Assembly (NCBI RefSeq): GCF_013342145.1
Contig: NZ_JABUQZ010000001.1
Location: 1,922,001-1,986,000, forward strand
Direction: 5' to 3'
DNA length: 64,000 nucleotides
DNA from: Haloterrigena gelatinilytica
GTDB taxonomy: Archaea; Halobacteriota; Halobacteria; Halobacteriales; Natrialbaceae
Below the pieces are notes generated by a model. It ran no database searches. It was given only the letters and a program-made list of their open reading frames with translations, and was not told the origin of the DNA. Positions within the stretch are counted from its first letter, which is position 1. Each line of letters opens with the position of its first letter. The translations under genes and the position numbers were made by a program. Shown here piece after piece: positions 14,619-22,672 of the stretch.

Positions 14619-14628
14619 CCAGATCCAA
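14613..14628 (+). promoter_or_regulatory. A/C-rich leader motif, copy 9
   Basis: GACTAACCAGATCCAA overlaps the previous stop (TAA 14616-14618) and abuts ATG 14629. One base (GATCC for GACCC) departs from consensus. Confidence 0.65.
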
Positions 14629-15411
14629 ATGTTTGACCTCAACGATACTGTAGAGCGAGTGAAAGACGCGGCTTCCCTGAAGACGCTGAAGACCGACGAA
14701 GAAGACTCCATAATCGAGTTCGCCACTGAGCCGGAACTCTACGGGGTGATCCCCGAGCCGATTCCGGCGAACAAGGTTCTCCCCGAGTGGTACCGGCACC
14801 TCGAAGGGAGGATGGGCGAGGGCCTGAATCAGTCCACCGTCAAGCGGTGTGCGCCCTTCCTCGACGCCCTCTCGATGGGCTGGATTATCCCCCTCGCTGG
14901 GGAAGTCGAGTTCAACGCTCAATCAGAAGAGTTCGTCAACTACGAGTGGGGATTCGACCGGGAACTCGTCAGTAACCACAGCCCGGACCAAGTCGGGGGC
15001 GAGGAGTTCCCGCTGGCTCCGTTCCCCATCATAAAGTTCCACAACTTCTGGGCCATCAACGTCCCTGACGGGTATTCTGTGTTGTTCACAAAGCCCCTCA
15101 ACCGGGTGGAGAACCGCTTTCAGGTCTTCTCCGGTGTGGTGGACTGCGACTCCTATTACAACTACGTCAACTTCCCATGCGTCTGGTCTGCCCCCGAGTT
15201 CTCGGGCGTGATTCCGGCGGGAACCCCGCTGATTCAGGCTATCCCGTTCAAGCGGGACGGCATCATCTCGGACGCGGTCGTGAAGGAGATGGATGACGAG
15301 GAGCAGGCTGAGATCCAGAAGACGAAGACGATTCTAAGCGGTCGAGAGTCCGCCTACCGGAACGAAATGTGGCAACACAAGCGCGGCTCGCGGAACCTGC
15401 CCCCCGAATAA
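14629..15411 (+). CDS. Conserved tailed-phage protein (DUF6065-like), function unknown
   Basis: The frame is open further upstream, but the leader motif sets ATG 14629, giving 260 residues. The sequence has the features of a widespread phage family: PEWYRHL, TVKRCAPFLDALSMGWIIPL (about 64-83), a SNHSPDQ segment, IIKFHNFWAINVPDGYSVLF (about 137-156), VVDCDSYYNYVNFP, and IPAGTPLIQAIPFKR near residue 205. I believe this corresponds to DUF6065, but the number is from memory. No activity is known; its conservation across phages suggests a general role in infection. Confidence 0.7.
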   Translation: MFDLNDTVERVKDAASLKTLKTDEEDSIIEFATEPELYGVIPEPIPANKVLPEWYRHLEGRMGEGLNQSTVKRCAPFLDALSMGWIIPLAGEVEFNAQSEEFVNYEWGFDRELVSNHSPDQVGGEEFPLAPFPIIKFHNFWAINVPDGYSVLFTKPLNRVENRFQVFSGVVDCDSYYNYVNFPCVWSAPEFSGVIPAGTPLIQAIPFKRDGIISDAVVKEMDDEEQAEIQKTKTILSGRESAYRNEMWQHKRGSRNLPPE

Positions 15412-15431
15412 TCGTATGCAGTATTCAGTAT

Positions 15432-15539
15432 ATGGCACAGATTCTACCGCCGTTACCCGGCCCAACGCCGGTTCCGGCTCCGAAGCCGTACCGTCCCGGA
15501 CGACCAATCGGCCCTGACCCCGTTGACCCCCAAACATGA
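15432..15539 (+). CDS. Proline-rich micro-protein, 35 aa
   Basis: ATG 15432 opens a 35-codon frame whose TGA (15537-15539) overlaps the next ATG at 15536. The peptide is about one-third proline with PxP repeats, which favours an extended, interaction-type segment over an enzyme. The alternative ATG at 15416 in another frame ends earlier without coupling. Support comes from the stop/start overlap and gene spacing only. Confidence 0.4.
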   Translation: MAQILPPLPGPTPVPAPKPYRPGRPIGPDPVDPQT

Positions 15540-15727
15540 CTCAAGAACTCCCTAACCCCGAGGTGTACGTGACCGTTGAATACAGTGGCTTCCCGCCGTA
15601 TGCAGACCGCTACGGACTCAACTGGTTCACCTGTCTTGAACTGACGCTCTGGATGGAATTCCCGATCTCGGAGACCGCCCATCTCGAGTCGAAGATGCCA
15701 GCAACGATAGAGCGCGTGGCCCTGTAA
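15536..15727 (+). CDS. Small viral protein, 63 aa, last gene of the viral module
   Basis: The 63-residue product starts at an ATG overlapping the preceding stop and preceded by GACCCCCAAAC, a distorted form of the leader motif. It contains several aromatic residues (YVTVEYSGFPPYADRYG, then WFTCLELTLW) and is beta-rich. Nothing in the families I know matches it. Base composition falls sharply after its stop at 15727, so it marks the right edge of the GC-rich viral block. Confidence 0.6.
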   Translation: MTQELPNPEVYVTVEYSGFPPYADRYGLNWFTCLELTLWMEFPISETAHLESKMPATIERVAL

Positions 15728-15771
15728 CTCAATTGCTCCACTTCGCTAAGATACGGGTAGTAGATCTGTAT

Positions 15772-16149
15772 TCAGTCAGTAGGAATATTATCAACACAAG
15801 AAAGGAAGGACTCCAACTGGCCGATCTTCTCCGTCGGTTCCACAATTTGCCTGTCTTTATCGTAGGTGACGACTCCTGCCTCGGTCAATTTTGGGATATG
15901 TGCGTGGTGGAGTGAGACCAGAGTTTGTCTGGTCTGGGATTCGTCGGCTTCCGTTATCTCTATTCCTTCTTCCCTTTCGACGATCTCGTTGCGGAGATCG
16001 CGGAGAGTCAACGCTCGATCCTGATTGAGGAGTAACCGGACGACTGCACGACGCTTTGGGTGAGAAAGTAGAGTAAAGACTACATCGGGCGACAGGCCTT
16101 CCGAACGAAAATCTTCGCTATCTTGCTCGGTTGGGGAATTCGTAGTCAC
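15772..16149 (-). CDS. DUF7344-type winged-helix regulator
   Basis: The 125-residue product begins with a short polar tail, then LSPDVVFTLLSHPKRRAVVR, a helix typical of the haloarchaeal DUF7344 regulators, a recognition-type helix pair (SQTRQTLVSLHHAHIPKL), and the AGVVTYDKD wing. It is a compact DNA-binding protein without an effector domain. It faces away from the viral module and has AT-richer codons than the chromosome further right, consistent with horizontally acquired DNA. Its target is unknown. Confidence 0.75.
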   Translation of the reverse strand: MTTNSPTEQDSEDFRSEGLSPDVVFTLLSHPKRRAVVRLLLNQDRALTLRDLRNEIVEREEGIEITEADESQTRQTLVSLHHAHIPKLTEAGVVTYDKDRQIVEPTEKIGQLESFLSCVDNIPTD

Positions 16150-16288
16150 ATATACAATAAGGGGTCGTCTGGAAAAGCATATTGGGGCTACCCTAACTCA
16201 AGAGGTTGTTCTTTCCACAGCTAATGGCAGAAAAGCTCTGGTTTCAACAGTTGATCCCCCACTGATCGGAGATCAGTCGAGGTGAGGA

Positions 16289-16777
16289 TTACTTTTCGTC
16301 CTTGTCAGTGCTGGGAGCCGGACCGAAATGATTGAACGGTTGAACGTGTTCTTCTTTAACAATCTCAGTACTCACGATTTCGATGCCGAGATCTGATATT
16401 TTTCCAGTCACGTTATCTACCGCGTCGGAATCTTCGGCGATGGCCTCAATGTGAAGGTTGTTCGCTCCTGTTAGCATCTCACGGACAGTAACCGTGCCGA
16501 CGATTTCCAATGCTTCTTTAGCAATTTCCGAACGCTCGTCAGGTGGTGTTCGACATATAATGAACATATGTAGTTGATAGCTCGCCGATTCGTAGTCGAT
16601 ATGGGGGTGATATCCCTCAATCACCCCCGCATCCTCTAACTTCTCAATACGATTCCGAACGGTGCTGGCGGAGACGCCCGCTTCCTCACCCATCTCCTCG
16701 GCAGTAGTCCGACGTGCATCCTCTTGGAGTGCGTGAAGAATCGTCCGATCAACCTCGTCAAGTTCAATTCCGGTCAT
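16289..16777 (-). CDS. Lrp/AsnC family transcriptional regulator
   Basis: Starting at ATG 16777 gives 162 residues: an N-terminal HTH (DEVDRTILHALQEDARRTTA, then GVSASTVRNRIEKLEDAGVI) and a C-terminal RAM ligand-binding domain of beta-alpha-beta form. An upstream ATG at 16870 would add a basic, unlikely leader. Lrp proteins sense amino acids or other small ligands and bind DNA as dimers or octamers. It is divergent from the Bat-type gene at 16864, with which it shares an 86-base promoter region, so mutual control is possible. Confidence 0.88.
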   Translation of the reverse strand: MTGIELDEVDRTILHALQEDARRTTAEEMGEEAGVSASTVRNRIEKLEDAGVIEGYHPHIDYESASYQLHMFIICRTPPDERSEIAKEALEIVGTVTVREMLTGANNLHIEAIAEDSDAVDNVTGKISDLGIEIVSTEIVKEEHVQPFNHFGPAPSTDKDEK

Positions 16778-16863
16778 AGTTGCTGGTGTGTTCTGTGACC
16801 GAAGAGCGTTTCCCGGACAACGCAACGAGAAACGCAAAAGGGGGCAGCCCGTTACTCGGGGAT

Positions 16864-17514
16864 ATGGCAATTGAAGCCTCTTTCACCATTGACCAGCCCG
16901 AATTTCCTTTGAATATTGTTTTCGAGGAAGTACCCGATGCCACCATTGAACTGGATCGCGTCGTTCCAACGAACGACGCAGCTATCCCTTACTTCTGGAT
17001 TTATGCTGACGATGTCGGTGACCTTACAACAAATCTAAAAGAGGATGAAGGGGTGGACGATTCCACCGTGATCGACGAGTTGGAGGAACAGATGTTCGTT
17101 CGAGTGGACTGGAACCTTGACCACGAAAGCGTCCTTACCGCAATTATCAACACCGATGTCACCCTCCTTTCTGGATTAGGTGACAACGAGAACTGGACGT
17201 TCGAGGTCAGAAGTAGCGATCAAGAGACGCTTTCCGAATTTCAATCGTACTGCCGAGAAAATGACATACCGGTCCAGCTCACACAGCTTCATGCGCTCTC
17301 CCCATTAGAATCTGATAAAGATTATGACTTGACAGATGGACAACAGGAAGCATTGGTATTGGCGTACTCTCGCGGGTACTTTGACTCGCCTCGGGGAGCC
17401 ACGCAAGACGATCTCGCTGATGAACTTGATATCAGCCGACAGGCGGTTTCATCGCGTTTGCAGCGCGGTCTTCGACGGCTTGTAGCAAGTACGCTGATAA
17501 CGTCCCCTGAGTGA
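16864..17514 (+). CDS. Bat-type HTH-10 transcriptional regulator
   Basis: ATG 16864 gives 216 residues. The N-terminal 150 residues form a BAT-like sensor region. The C-terminus (about 160-216) is a typical HTH-10 domain: LTDGQQEALVLAYSRGYFDS, then ATQDDLADELDISRQAVSSR and LQRGLRRL. Such proteins are common haloarchaeal regulators related to the bacterioopsin activator. It is divergent from the Lrp gene and is followed at 78 bases by a HalOD1 protein gene. Many A/T-ending codons set it apart from core chromosomal genes. Confidence 0.88.
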   Translation: MAIEASFTIDQPEFPLNIVFEEVPDATIELDRVVPTNDAAIPYFWIYADDVGDLTTNLKEDEGVDDSTVIDELEEQMFVRVDWNLDHESVLTAIINTDVTLLSGLGDNENWTFEVRSSDQETLSEFQSYCRENDIPVQLTQLHALSPLESDKDYDLTDGQQEALVLAYSRGYFDSPRGATQDDLADELDISRQAVSSRLQRGLRRLVASTLITSPE

Positions 17515-17591
17515 CTATTATAATCCCTCCTAAAGGAGAGTTGCTCGAGCAAAAATCACTCTCAACCCGTCATAGGCCATCTAATCCAGTG

Positions 17592-17930
17592 ATGCATTCC
17601 TCCAAAGAGGCAAGCCGTGTTGTCGAAACCATTGATTCAATGAACACCGTCGAAGTCGTCGAGGACGGGATCTACCAAGCGGAGTACGATAGCACTCGTG
17701 ACCAGCCGAGTCTGGCAGTCGTTGCAGCTGTGGCGGCTGTTGACAATAGTGATCCCGTGGAAATGAACCCACTCCATAATGTGATTGACACGGGGGCACT
17801 CAATGAACTGTTCTCGGCGACAACCAGTGGAGGACAGAGAAATGGTCACATCTCCTTTTCGTATGAGGGGTATGAAGTGACTGTATTCAGTGAGGGCGTT
17901 ATCAAGGTCAACTCTGTGGAGAACACGTAA
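17592..17930 (+). CDS. HalOD1 output-domain protein
   Basis: The 112-residue product matches the HalOD1 pattern: LAVVAAVAAVDNSDPVEMN (about 45-63), then LHNVIDTGALNELF, and near the end ISFSYEGYEVTVFSEGVIKV. HalOD1 domains are found alone or after sensor domains in haloarchaea and are thought to be signalling outputs. A start at ATG 17592 retains a short N-terminal helix; ATG 17640 would still leave the domain whole. It likely belongs with the Bat-type gene upstream. Confidence 0.8.
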   Translation: MHSSKEASRVVETIDSMNTVEVVEDGIYQAEYDSTRDQPSLAVVAAVAAVDNSDPVEMNPLHNVIDTGALNELFSATTSGGQRNGHISFSYEGYEVTVFSEGVIKVNSVENT

Positions 17931-18014
17931 CCAATGCTGGTGACCTAATACGGAAACTGTTGAACATTTCAAATAATTCGACTACTAATAGAATGATAAA
18001 TAGCAGCACACCAT

Positions 18015-18254
18015 ATGGATGATCTTCCCGGCCCCGAGGGGGATCGCGTCGTCGAACGAGACGAGACCTACGATCATGAAGAGTACGGATCAGTCGAGGT
18101 GACTGGAATCTGGAGAGGTGTGAAACAAGTTGACAACGCGCGGAACACGGATCAGAAGGATGTCATCATCGTGCGCTACTCCACCAATGATGACGGAGAA
18201 CAGGTAGACGAACTGACCGATACACTTGGTGAGTTTATCGAAGAGACGGAATAA
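18015..18254 (+). CDS. Small acidic hypothetical protein, 79 aa
   Basis: The 79-residue acidic product has a beta-rich centre (YGSVEVTGIWRGVKQVDN... then VIIVRYSTND) and an acidic helical end. I do not recognise the family. ATAAATAG just before the gene (about 17996-18003) could provide a TATA box, giving a nearly leaderless transcript. It is the last gene before tRNA-Ala and shares the AT-richer composition of this block. Confidence 0.6.
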   Translation: MDDLPGPEGDRVVERDETYDHEEYGSVEVTGIWRGVKQVDNARNTDQKDVIIVRYSTNDDGEQVDELTDTLGEFIEETE

Positions 18255-18522
18255 AAACGCGATTCAAGAATAGATGGGAGAACACGGGGCGCACCTTCCT
18301 GCCGTCAACGATCTCTTCATACGGCTGTCAATCGAGACCCTAAGAGCTAATATCAGACAGCATAACACAATCAATACAATCCGCACACGGGGCGACCCGT
18401 ACCACCGTCACGGTACACCCGAAATTGAGTTCAAACCCCTCTCTGAAGGGGGGTGACTTCGGGGGGTAGTTCAAAAAGAACCCTGCGCCGTCTGTCCAAT
18501 TTACCGCGACGCAGGAGCGGTA
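18255..18522. other. Gap between accessory block and tRNA-Ala, with hairpins
   Basis: No gene is supported. ACCCC/GGGGT (about 18434-18453) and ACCGC/GCGGT (18503-18521) form hairpins; the second lies directly at the 3' side of the tRNA gene and could end its transcript. No repeat of the tRNA 3' end is visible in the first 660 bases of the window, so a second attachment copy, if any, lies to the left. Confidence 0.4.
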
Positions 18523-18594
18523 TGGACTCGCCGGGATTTGAACCCGGGGCCTCTCCCATGCCAAGGGAGTGATCTACCTCTGATCTACGAGCCC
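18523..18594 (-). tRNA. tRNA-Ala (anticodon GGC)
   Basis: Read on the minus strand, the 72 bases fold as a complete cloverleaf: acceptor GGGCTCG/CGAGTCC, a D-arm with GATC/GATC, an anticodon stem CTCCC/GGGAG around TTGGCAT, and a T-arm CCGGG/CCCGG around TTCAAAT. The G3:U70 wobble pair, the chief identity element for alanyl-tRNA synthetase, is present. The discriminator is A, and CCA is not encoded. The 3' end faces the viral and accessory block, as expected for a tRNA used as an integration site. Confidence 0.97.
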
Positions 18595-18745
18595 TCGTAC
18601 GCATCTCTTCGTTTTCCGCGGGAATAGATAAACCCCTCGAAACGCTCGAGCCATCCCACGTATTAGCACACCACCCCGGCACTCGCTGGGAGGCGGGGGT
18701 AAACATTTGACCTATAGCGTGGTCGGTGGTAACGGGTGACACGAA

Positions 18746-20386
18746 ATGAGACAGGAGATGCTCACCACGGACTTCCTCGAGCGGGCGGTCGACAGCTACG
18801 GCGACGTCACCGGCGTCGTCGCCCACGACGGGACCGAGTACACCTACGCGGAGGTCAACGATCGCGTAAATCGACTCGCACACGCCCTCGAGGAGCGCGG
18901 CGTCGAACGGGGGGACCGCGTCGCCCTGCTCGCGCCGAACACGCACTACTTCATCGAGACGCTGTACGCGACGAACAAGCTCGGTGCGGTGTTCGTCCCG
19001 CTGAATTACCGGTTGGCCGCGGGCGAGTACCAGTACATCCTCGAGGACTGCGCGGCGGGCACGGTCGTCGCGGACGACGACTACGCGGAGAAGATCGAGG
19101 CGGTCCGCGACACGATCCCGGCGGAGACGTTCGTGGGCTATCGGGCCGACGAGATCGAGGGAGAGTGGACCGACTACGAGGACCTCCTCGAGGGCCAGCC
19201 CACCGAGGAACCCGACCGGCCAGACATCAGCGAGGACGACGACGCCAGCATCAACTACACCTCGGGGACGACGGGCGATCCGAAGGGCGTCGTCCGCACC
19301 CACCGCACCGAACACTGGCACGCGCTGGTGCTCAACCAACACATGGAGATCAGAGACGACGACACCTACCTCTGGACGCTGCCGATGTTCCACTGCAACG
19401 GCTGGGGCCACACCTACGCGATCACGGGCACCGGCGGGACCCACGTCTGCCAGCGCACCTTCGACGCCGAGGGGGTCTTCGAGCGCGTACGCGAGTACGA
19501 CGTCTCGTTCATGTGCGGCGCGCCGACGGTGCTGAACAACCTGATTCAGTACCACGAGGAGCGCGCTGCGCCGGAGGGGCAGCGAGGTGAAGGCGGTGAA
19601 ACCGCCGGAACGCTCGAGACCACCGGCGACCGCGACGTTCGGATCGCGACCGCCGGCTCGGCGCCTGCCACGGCCACCATCGAGACCGTCGAGGACGAGT
19701 TCGGCTGGCGGATCATCCACATCTACGGGCTCACCGAGACCGCGCCGATTATCACGACGAGCAACTCGCCGCGCCGACTCGCCGAGCGCGGCCGCGAACT
19801 CAAGGTCAAGCAGGGCAGCCAGACGCTCTGTACCGACGTCCGGGTCGTCGACGAGGACGGCGCGGAGGTCCCCCGCGACGGCGAGACCATCGGCGAGATC
19901 GTCGTCCGCGGCAACCAGGTGATGGACCGGTATCTCAACAAGCCCGACGCCACCGAGAAAGCCTTCTCCGAGCGCCTCGAGGGCTACTTCCACACCGGCG
20001 ACCTCGCGACGATCGACGAGGACGGCATGGTCGCGATCCAGGACCGCAAGAAGGACATCATCATCTCCGGCGGCGAGAACATCTCGAGCATCGAGGTCGA
20101 GGACGTCCTCTACGACCACCCCGACGTCGGGAAGGCCGCGGTCATCCCCGTCCCGAGCGAGGAGTGGGGCGAGACGCCGAAGGCGCTGGTCGTCCCGCGC
20201 AGCGGCGCCGAACCGACCGAGGACGAGATCCTCGAGTTCGTCGGCGAACACCTCGCGGGCTACAAGAAGCCCTCGAGCGTCGACTTCGTCGAGGATCTCC
20301 CCGAGACCGCGACCGGCAAGGTCCAGAAGTACGAACTCCGCGAGGAGTACTGGGGCGAAGCGGAGACGCGCGTGGGACAACAATAA
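18746..20386 (+). CDS. AMP-forming acyl-CoA synthetase
   Basis: The 546-residue enzyme has the adenylate-forming signatures: INYTSGTTGDPKGV (about 169-182) for ATP binding, IYGLTETAP (about 328-336), YFHTGDLATIDEDG (about 413-426), and DRKKDIIISGGENI with a C-terminal Lys in TATGKVQKYELR. It activates a fatty or other carboxylic acid to acyl-AMP and then acyl-CoA in the cytoplasm. Length and motif order match medium- and long-chain fatty acid-CoA ligases of haloarchaea. It stands alone between tRNA-Ala and a repeat-rich gap. Confidence 0.92.
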   Translation: MRQEMLTTDFLERAVDSYGDVTGVVAHDGTEYTYAEVNDRVNRLAHALEERGVERGDRVALLAPNTHYFIETLYATNKLGAVFVPLNYRLAAGEYQYILEDCAAGTVVADDDYAEKIEAVRDTIPAETFVGYRADEIEGEWTDYEDLLEGQPTEEPDRPDISEDDDASINYTSGTTGDPKGVVRTHRTEHWHALVLNQHMEIRDDDTYLWTLPMFHCNGWGHTYAITGTGGTHVCQRTFDAEGVFERVREYDVSFMCGAPTVLNNLIQYHEERAAPEGQRGEGGETAGTLETTGDRDVRIATAGSAPATATIETVEDEFGWRIIHIYGLTETAPIITTSNSPRRLAERGRELKVKQGSQTLCTDVRVVDEDGAEVPRDGETIGEIVVRGNQVMDRYLNKPDATEKAFSERLEGYFHTGDLATIDEDGMVAIQDRKKDIIISGGENISSIEVEDVLYDHPDVGKAAVIPVPSEEWGETPKALVVPRSGAEPTEDEILEFVGEHLAGYKKPSSVDFVEDLPETATGKVQKYELREEYWGEAETRVGQQ

Positions 20387-20439
20387 TCGACGAACGGGAA
20401 CGGAATCGTCCCTGATTTCGCTACTGGATCGCTCGAGAC

Positions 20440-20762
20440 CACTACGAAAGCCCCTGACGGGATCGACCATCCGGAACTCGCTGCGCGCCTCACTGCGTTC
20501 GGTGCTTACTTCGTCCGGGACGGATCGATCCCGTCAGCCCCTTTCATTCCCACCCGCGGTGGCATGACCGATCAGCCGGCACGGGTGGGAATGAAAGGGG
20601 CTGCCTCGCTCGACCCGGTGAGATCGTTCGAAAGACGCCCCGCGTCTTTCGCGATCACGAGAGAGCGAAGCTCTCTCGAACGACGACGTAAGGACCGCAG
20701 GACGAAGTCCGAGGACCGCAACGAGTCGCAGCCGGTCGAGCGAGGGAGGGGCTTTCGTAGTG
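20440..20762. repeat. 323-bp nested inverted-repeat element with multiple hairpins
   Basis: Outer arms 20440-20455 and 20747-20762 are perfect 16-bp reverse complements. Inside lie a perfect 22-bp pair (20535-20556/20582-20603), a 9-bp hairpin with loop CCC (20630-20650) and a 9-bp hairpin with loop GAA (20658-20678). It contains no plausible gene. The layout fits a miniature inverted-repeat element or a large structured RNA. No clear target duplication is visible. The rest of the 20387-20992 gap holds only a weak CTTTAG promoter-like site near 20829. Confidence 0.7.
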
Positions 20763-20992
20763 TCTGCAAGGACACCGATTGACGTCCGAACCCTCTCCAA
20801 ATACGACTCGAGGGAGCCAGTCTAGAAACCCTTTAGTCCGTCCGAGCGAAGACACTGGTGGGAAGCGCACGGCCGCAAATCTGACTGCGCCGTCCACTCT
20901 TTCGGACGGCTTGGGATTGCGGAAGTGCACTGACGGTCGCAGCGGCGACTGTCACACAACATCAGCGGTCAGTGCGGTTCCTATCCTCACCA

Positions 20993-21463
20993 ATGGCACG
21001 AATGCACACCCGCCGTCGCGGCTCGTCCGGATCGGACAAGCCGACGGCAGACGACCCGCCGGAGTGGAGCGACGTCGACGCGGACGATATCGAATCCCGC
21101 GTCGTCGAACTGGCAGAGCAGGGCTACGATCCCAGTCAGATCGGGATGAAGCTGCGCGACGAAGGCGTCACCGGCACGCCCGTCCCGGACGTCAAGCTGG
21201 CGACCGGGAAGAAGATCACCGAGATCCTCGAGGAGAACGACGCGCGATCCGAGTTCCCCGAGGACCTCTACAACCTGATGGAGCGCGCCGTGCGCCTGCG
21301 CGAGCACGTCCAGGAGAACCCGCAGGACTACCAGAACAAGCGCGCCCTGCAGAACACGGAGTCGAAGGTTCGACGCCTCGTCGACTACTACCGCGGCGAC
21401 GAAGTCGAGCCGGACTTCACGTACTCCTACGACGTCGCGAAAGAGCTCCTCGACGAGGAGTAA
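20993..21463 (+). CDS. rps15: 30S ribosomal protein S15 (uS15)
   Basis: ATG 20993 gives 156 residues beginning MARMHTRRRGSSGSD, the standard archaeal uS15 N-terminus. PPEWSDVDADDIESRVVELA, GYDPSQIGMKLRDE and the C-terminal RLVDYYRGDEVEPDFTYSY are characteristic. An archaeal N-terminal extension is present, as expected. It opens the conserved cluster uS15 - RecJ-like - Pcc1 - eS1. The upstream region offers a leader of more than 100 bases in which autoregulation could act, though nothing specific is recognised. Confidence 0.97.
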   Translation: MARMHTRRRGSSGSDKPTADDPPEWSDVDADDIESRVVELAEQGYDPSQIGMKLRDEGVTGTPVPDVKLATGKKITEILEENDARSEFPEDLYNLMERAVRLREHVQENPQDYQNKRALQNTESKVRRLVDYYRGDEVEPDFTYSYDVAKELLDEE

Positions 21464-21478
21464 CCCCACCGGATCCAG

Positions 21479-22672
21479 ATGGCCACCGATAGTCGGTCCG
21501 CCGAGCCGCCGTCTGCCCCCGCCGCGGAGGCGATCGGGAGCGCCGGCTTCGTCCACCTCGTCGCGCGCGCCGACGGCGACGCGCTGGCGGCCAGCGGCCT
21601 GCTCGCGCGGGCCCTGGCCGACCGCGGGACGCCGTTCCAGGTGAGCGTCGGCCCCACGGTCGCCGACCGAACCGAGCGCGTTCGCGACCGACAGGCGGCG
21701 GCCGACGACGTCACCGTCGCGATCGGCGCAATCGACGCGGACGCGACGCGGCTCGACGCCGACGACCGACCCGCCACGCTCGCGGCGCTCGAGGCCGTCC
21801 GCGGTCTCGAGGCGTCGCCTGATCACGTCCTCGCGCTCGCGGGGCTCGTGGCCGCCGGCGTCGAACCCGGCGCCGGCGAGAGCGAGTGGGTTCTCGAGAC
21901 CGCCCGATCGCAGGGCCTGGTCGATCGCCGGCCGGGCGTCGCGGGGCCGACGACCGATCCGGTCGACGGCCTCGCCCACTCGACGCGCCTTCGCGCGCCC
22001 TGGTCGGGCGACCTGAGCGCGACGCGGACAGCGCTCGAGGAGCTCGGCGTCGACCTCGCCGCGCCGGAGGAGTTCGACGCGGACGCACGCCGGACGATCG
22101 GCTCCGCCGTCGCCCTCGATATCGTCGGCGACGACGAGGCGGTACCGGCCGCGGCCGAGACGGTCCAGCGCGTGCTCCGGCCGTACGCGACGCCCGACGC
22201 TCCGTTCGCGACCGTCGGCGGCTACGCGGACGTCCTCGAGGCGACCGCCCGCACCGAACCGGGCACCGGCGCCGCGCTCGCGATGGGCCACGACGCCCGC
22301 GAGCCGGCGCTGGACGCCTGGCGCGAGCACGGCCGACGCGCCCACGCGGCCCTCGAGGCCGGCTCGACGGGACGCTACGACGGGCTGTTCGTCGTCGGCG
22401 TCGACGACGGCCCCGTCGAAGCGGTCGCCCGGATCGCCGCGGCCTACCGGTCGCCGGAATCGACCGTCCTCGCCGTCGACGACGGCGAGGCGGCGATCGC
22501 CACCCGCGGCGGCGAGCCGCTGGGGGCGACCGTCGAGGCGGTCGCGCGCGAACTCGAGGAAGTCGGGATCGAGGGGGTCGCCTACGACGGCGGCCGCCGC
22601 CGCGGCTACCTGCGGTACGATCCCGCCGTGGACGAGTCGACGCTCATCCAGATCGTGAGGGACCGACGATGA
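21479..22672 (+). CDS. RecJ-like DHH-superfamily protein
   Basis: The 397-residue product is the haloarchaeal RecJ-like protein normally encoded between uS15 and Pcc1/eS1. HLVARADGDALAASGLLARA (about 26-45) corresponds to the first DHH-family segment, but the canonical DHH triplet is not visible, and the C-terminus (GYLRYDP...) is DHHA1-like. It may be a degenerate single-strand exonuclease or an accessory factor. It begins 15 bases after uS15 and overlaps the Pcc1 start as ATGA, so it is translated with the operon. Confidence 0.8.
   Translation: MATDSRSAEPPSAPAAEAIGSAGFVHLVARADGDALAASGLLARALADRGTPFQVSVGPTVADRTERVRDRQAAADDVTVAIGAIDADATRLDADDRPATLAALEAVRGLEASPDHVLALAGLVAAGVEPGAGESEWVLETARSQGLVDRRPGVAGPTTDPVDGLAHSTRLRAPWSGDLSATRTALEELGVDLAAPEEFDADARRTIGSAVALDIVGDDEAVPAAAETVQRVLRPYATPDAPFATVGGYADVLEATARTEPGTGAALAMGHDAREPALDAWREHGRRAHAALEAGSTGRYDGLFVVGVDDGPVEAVARIAAAYRSPESTVLAVDDGEAAIATRGGEPLGATVEAVARELEEVGIEGVAYDGGRRRGYLRYDPAVDESTLIQIVRDRR

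Noticed and set aside
1-18522. Integrase, terminase, capsid or CRISPR array in the viral block
   Set aside because: No tyrosine recombinase motif, large terminase ATPase, capsid protein or regularly spaced repeats could be found; the Cas4-like gene is isolated.
18431-20470. 679-aa minus-strand open frame opposite the acyl-CoA synthetase
   Set aside because: It is an antisense frame created by GC-ending codons; it has no domain pattern and crosses tRNA-Ala and a repeat.
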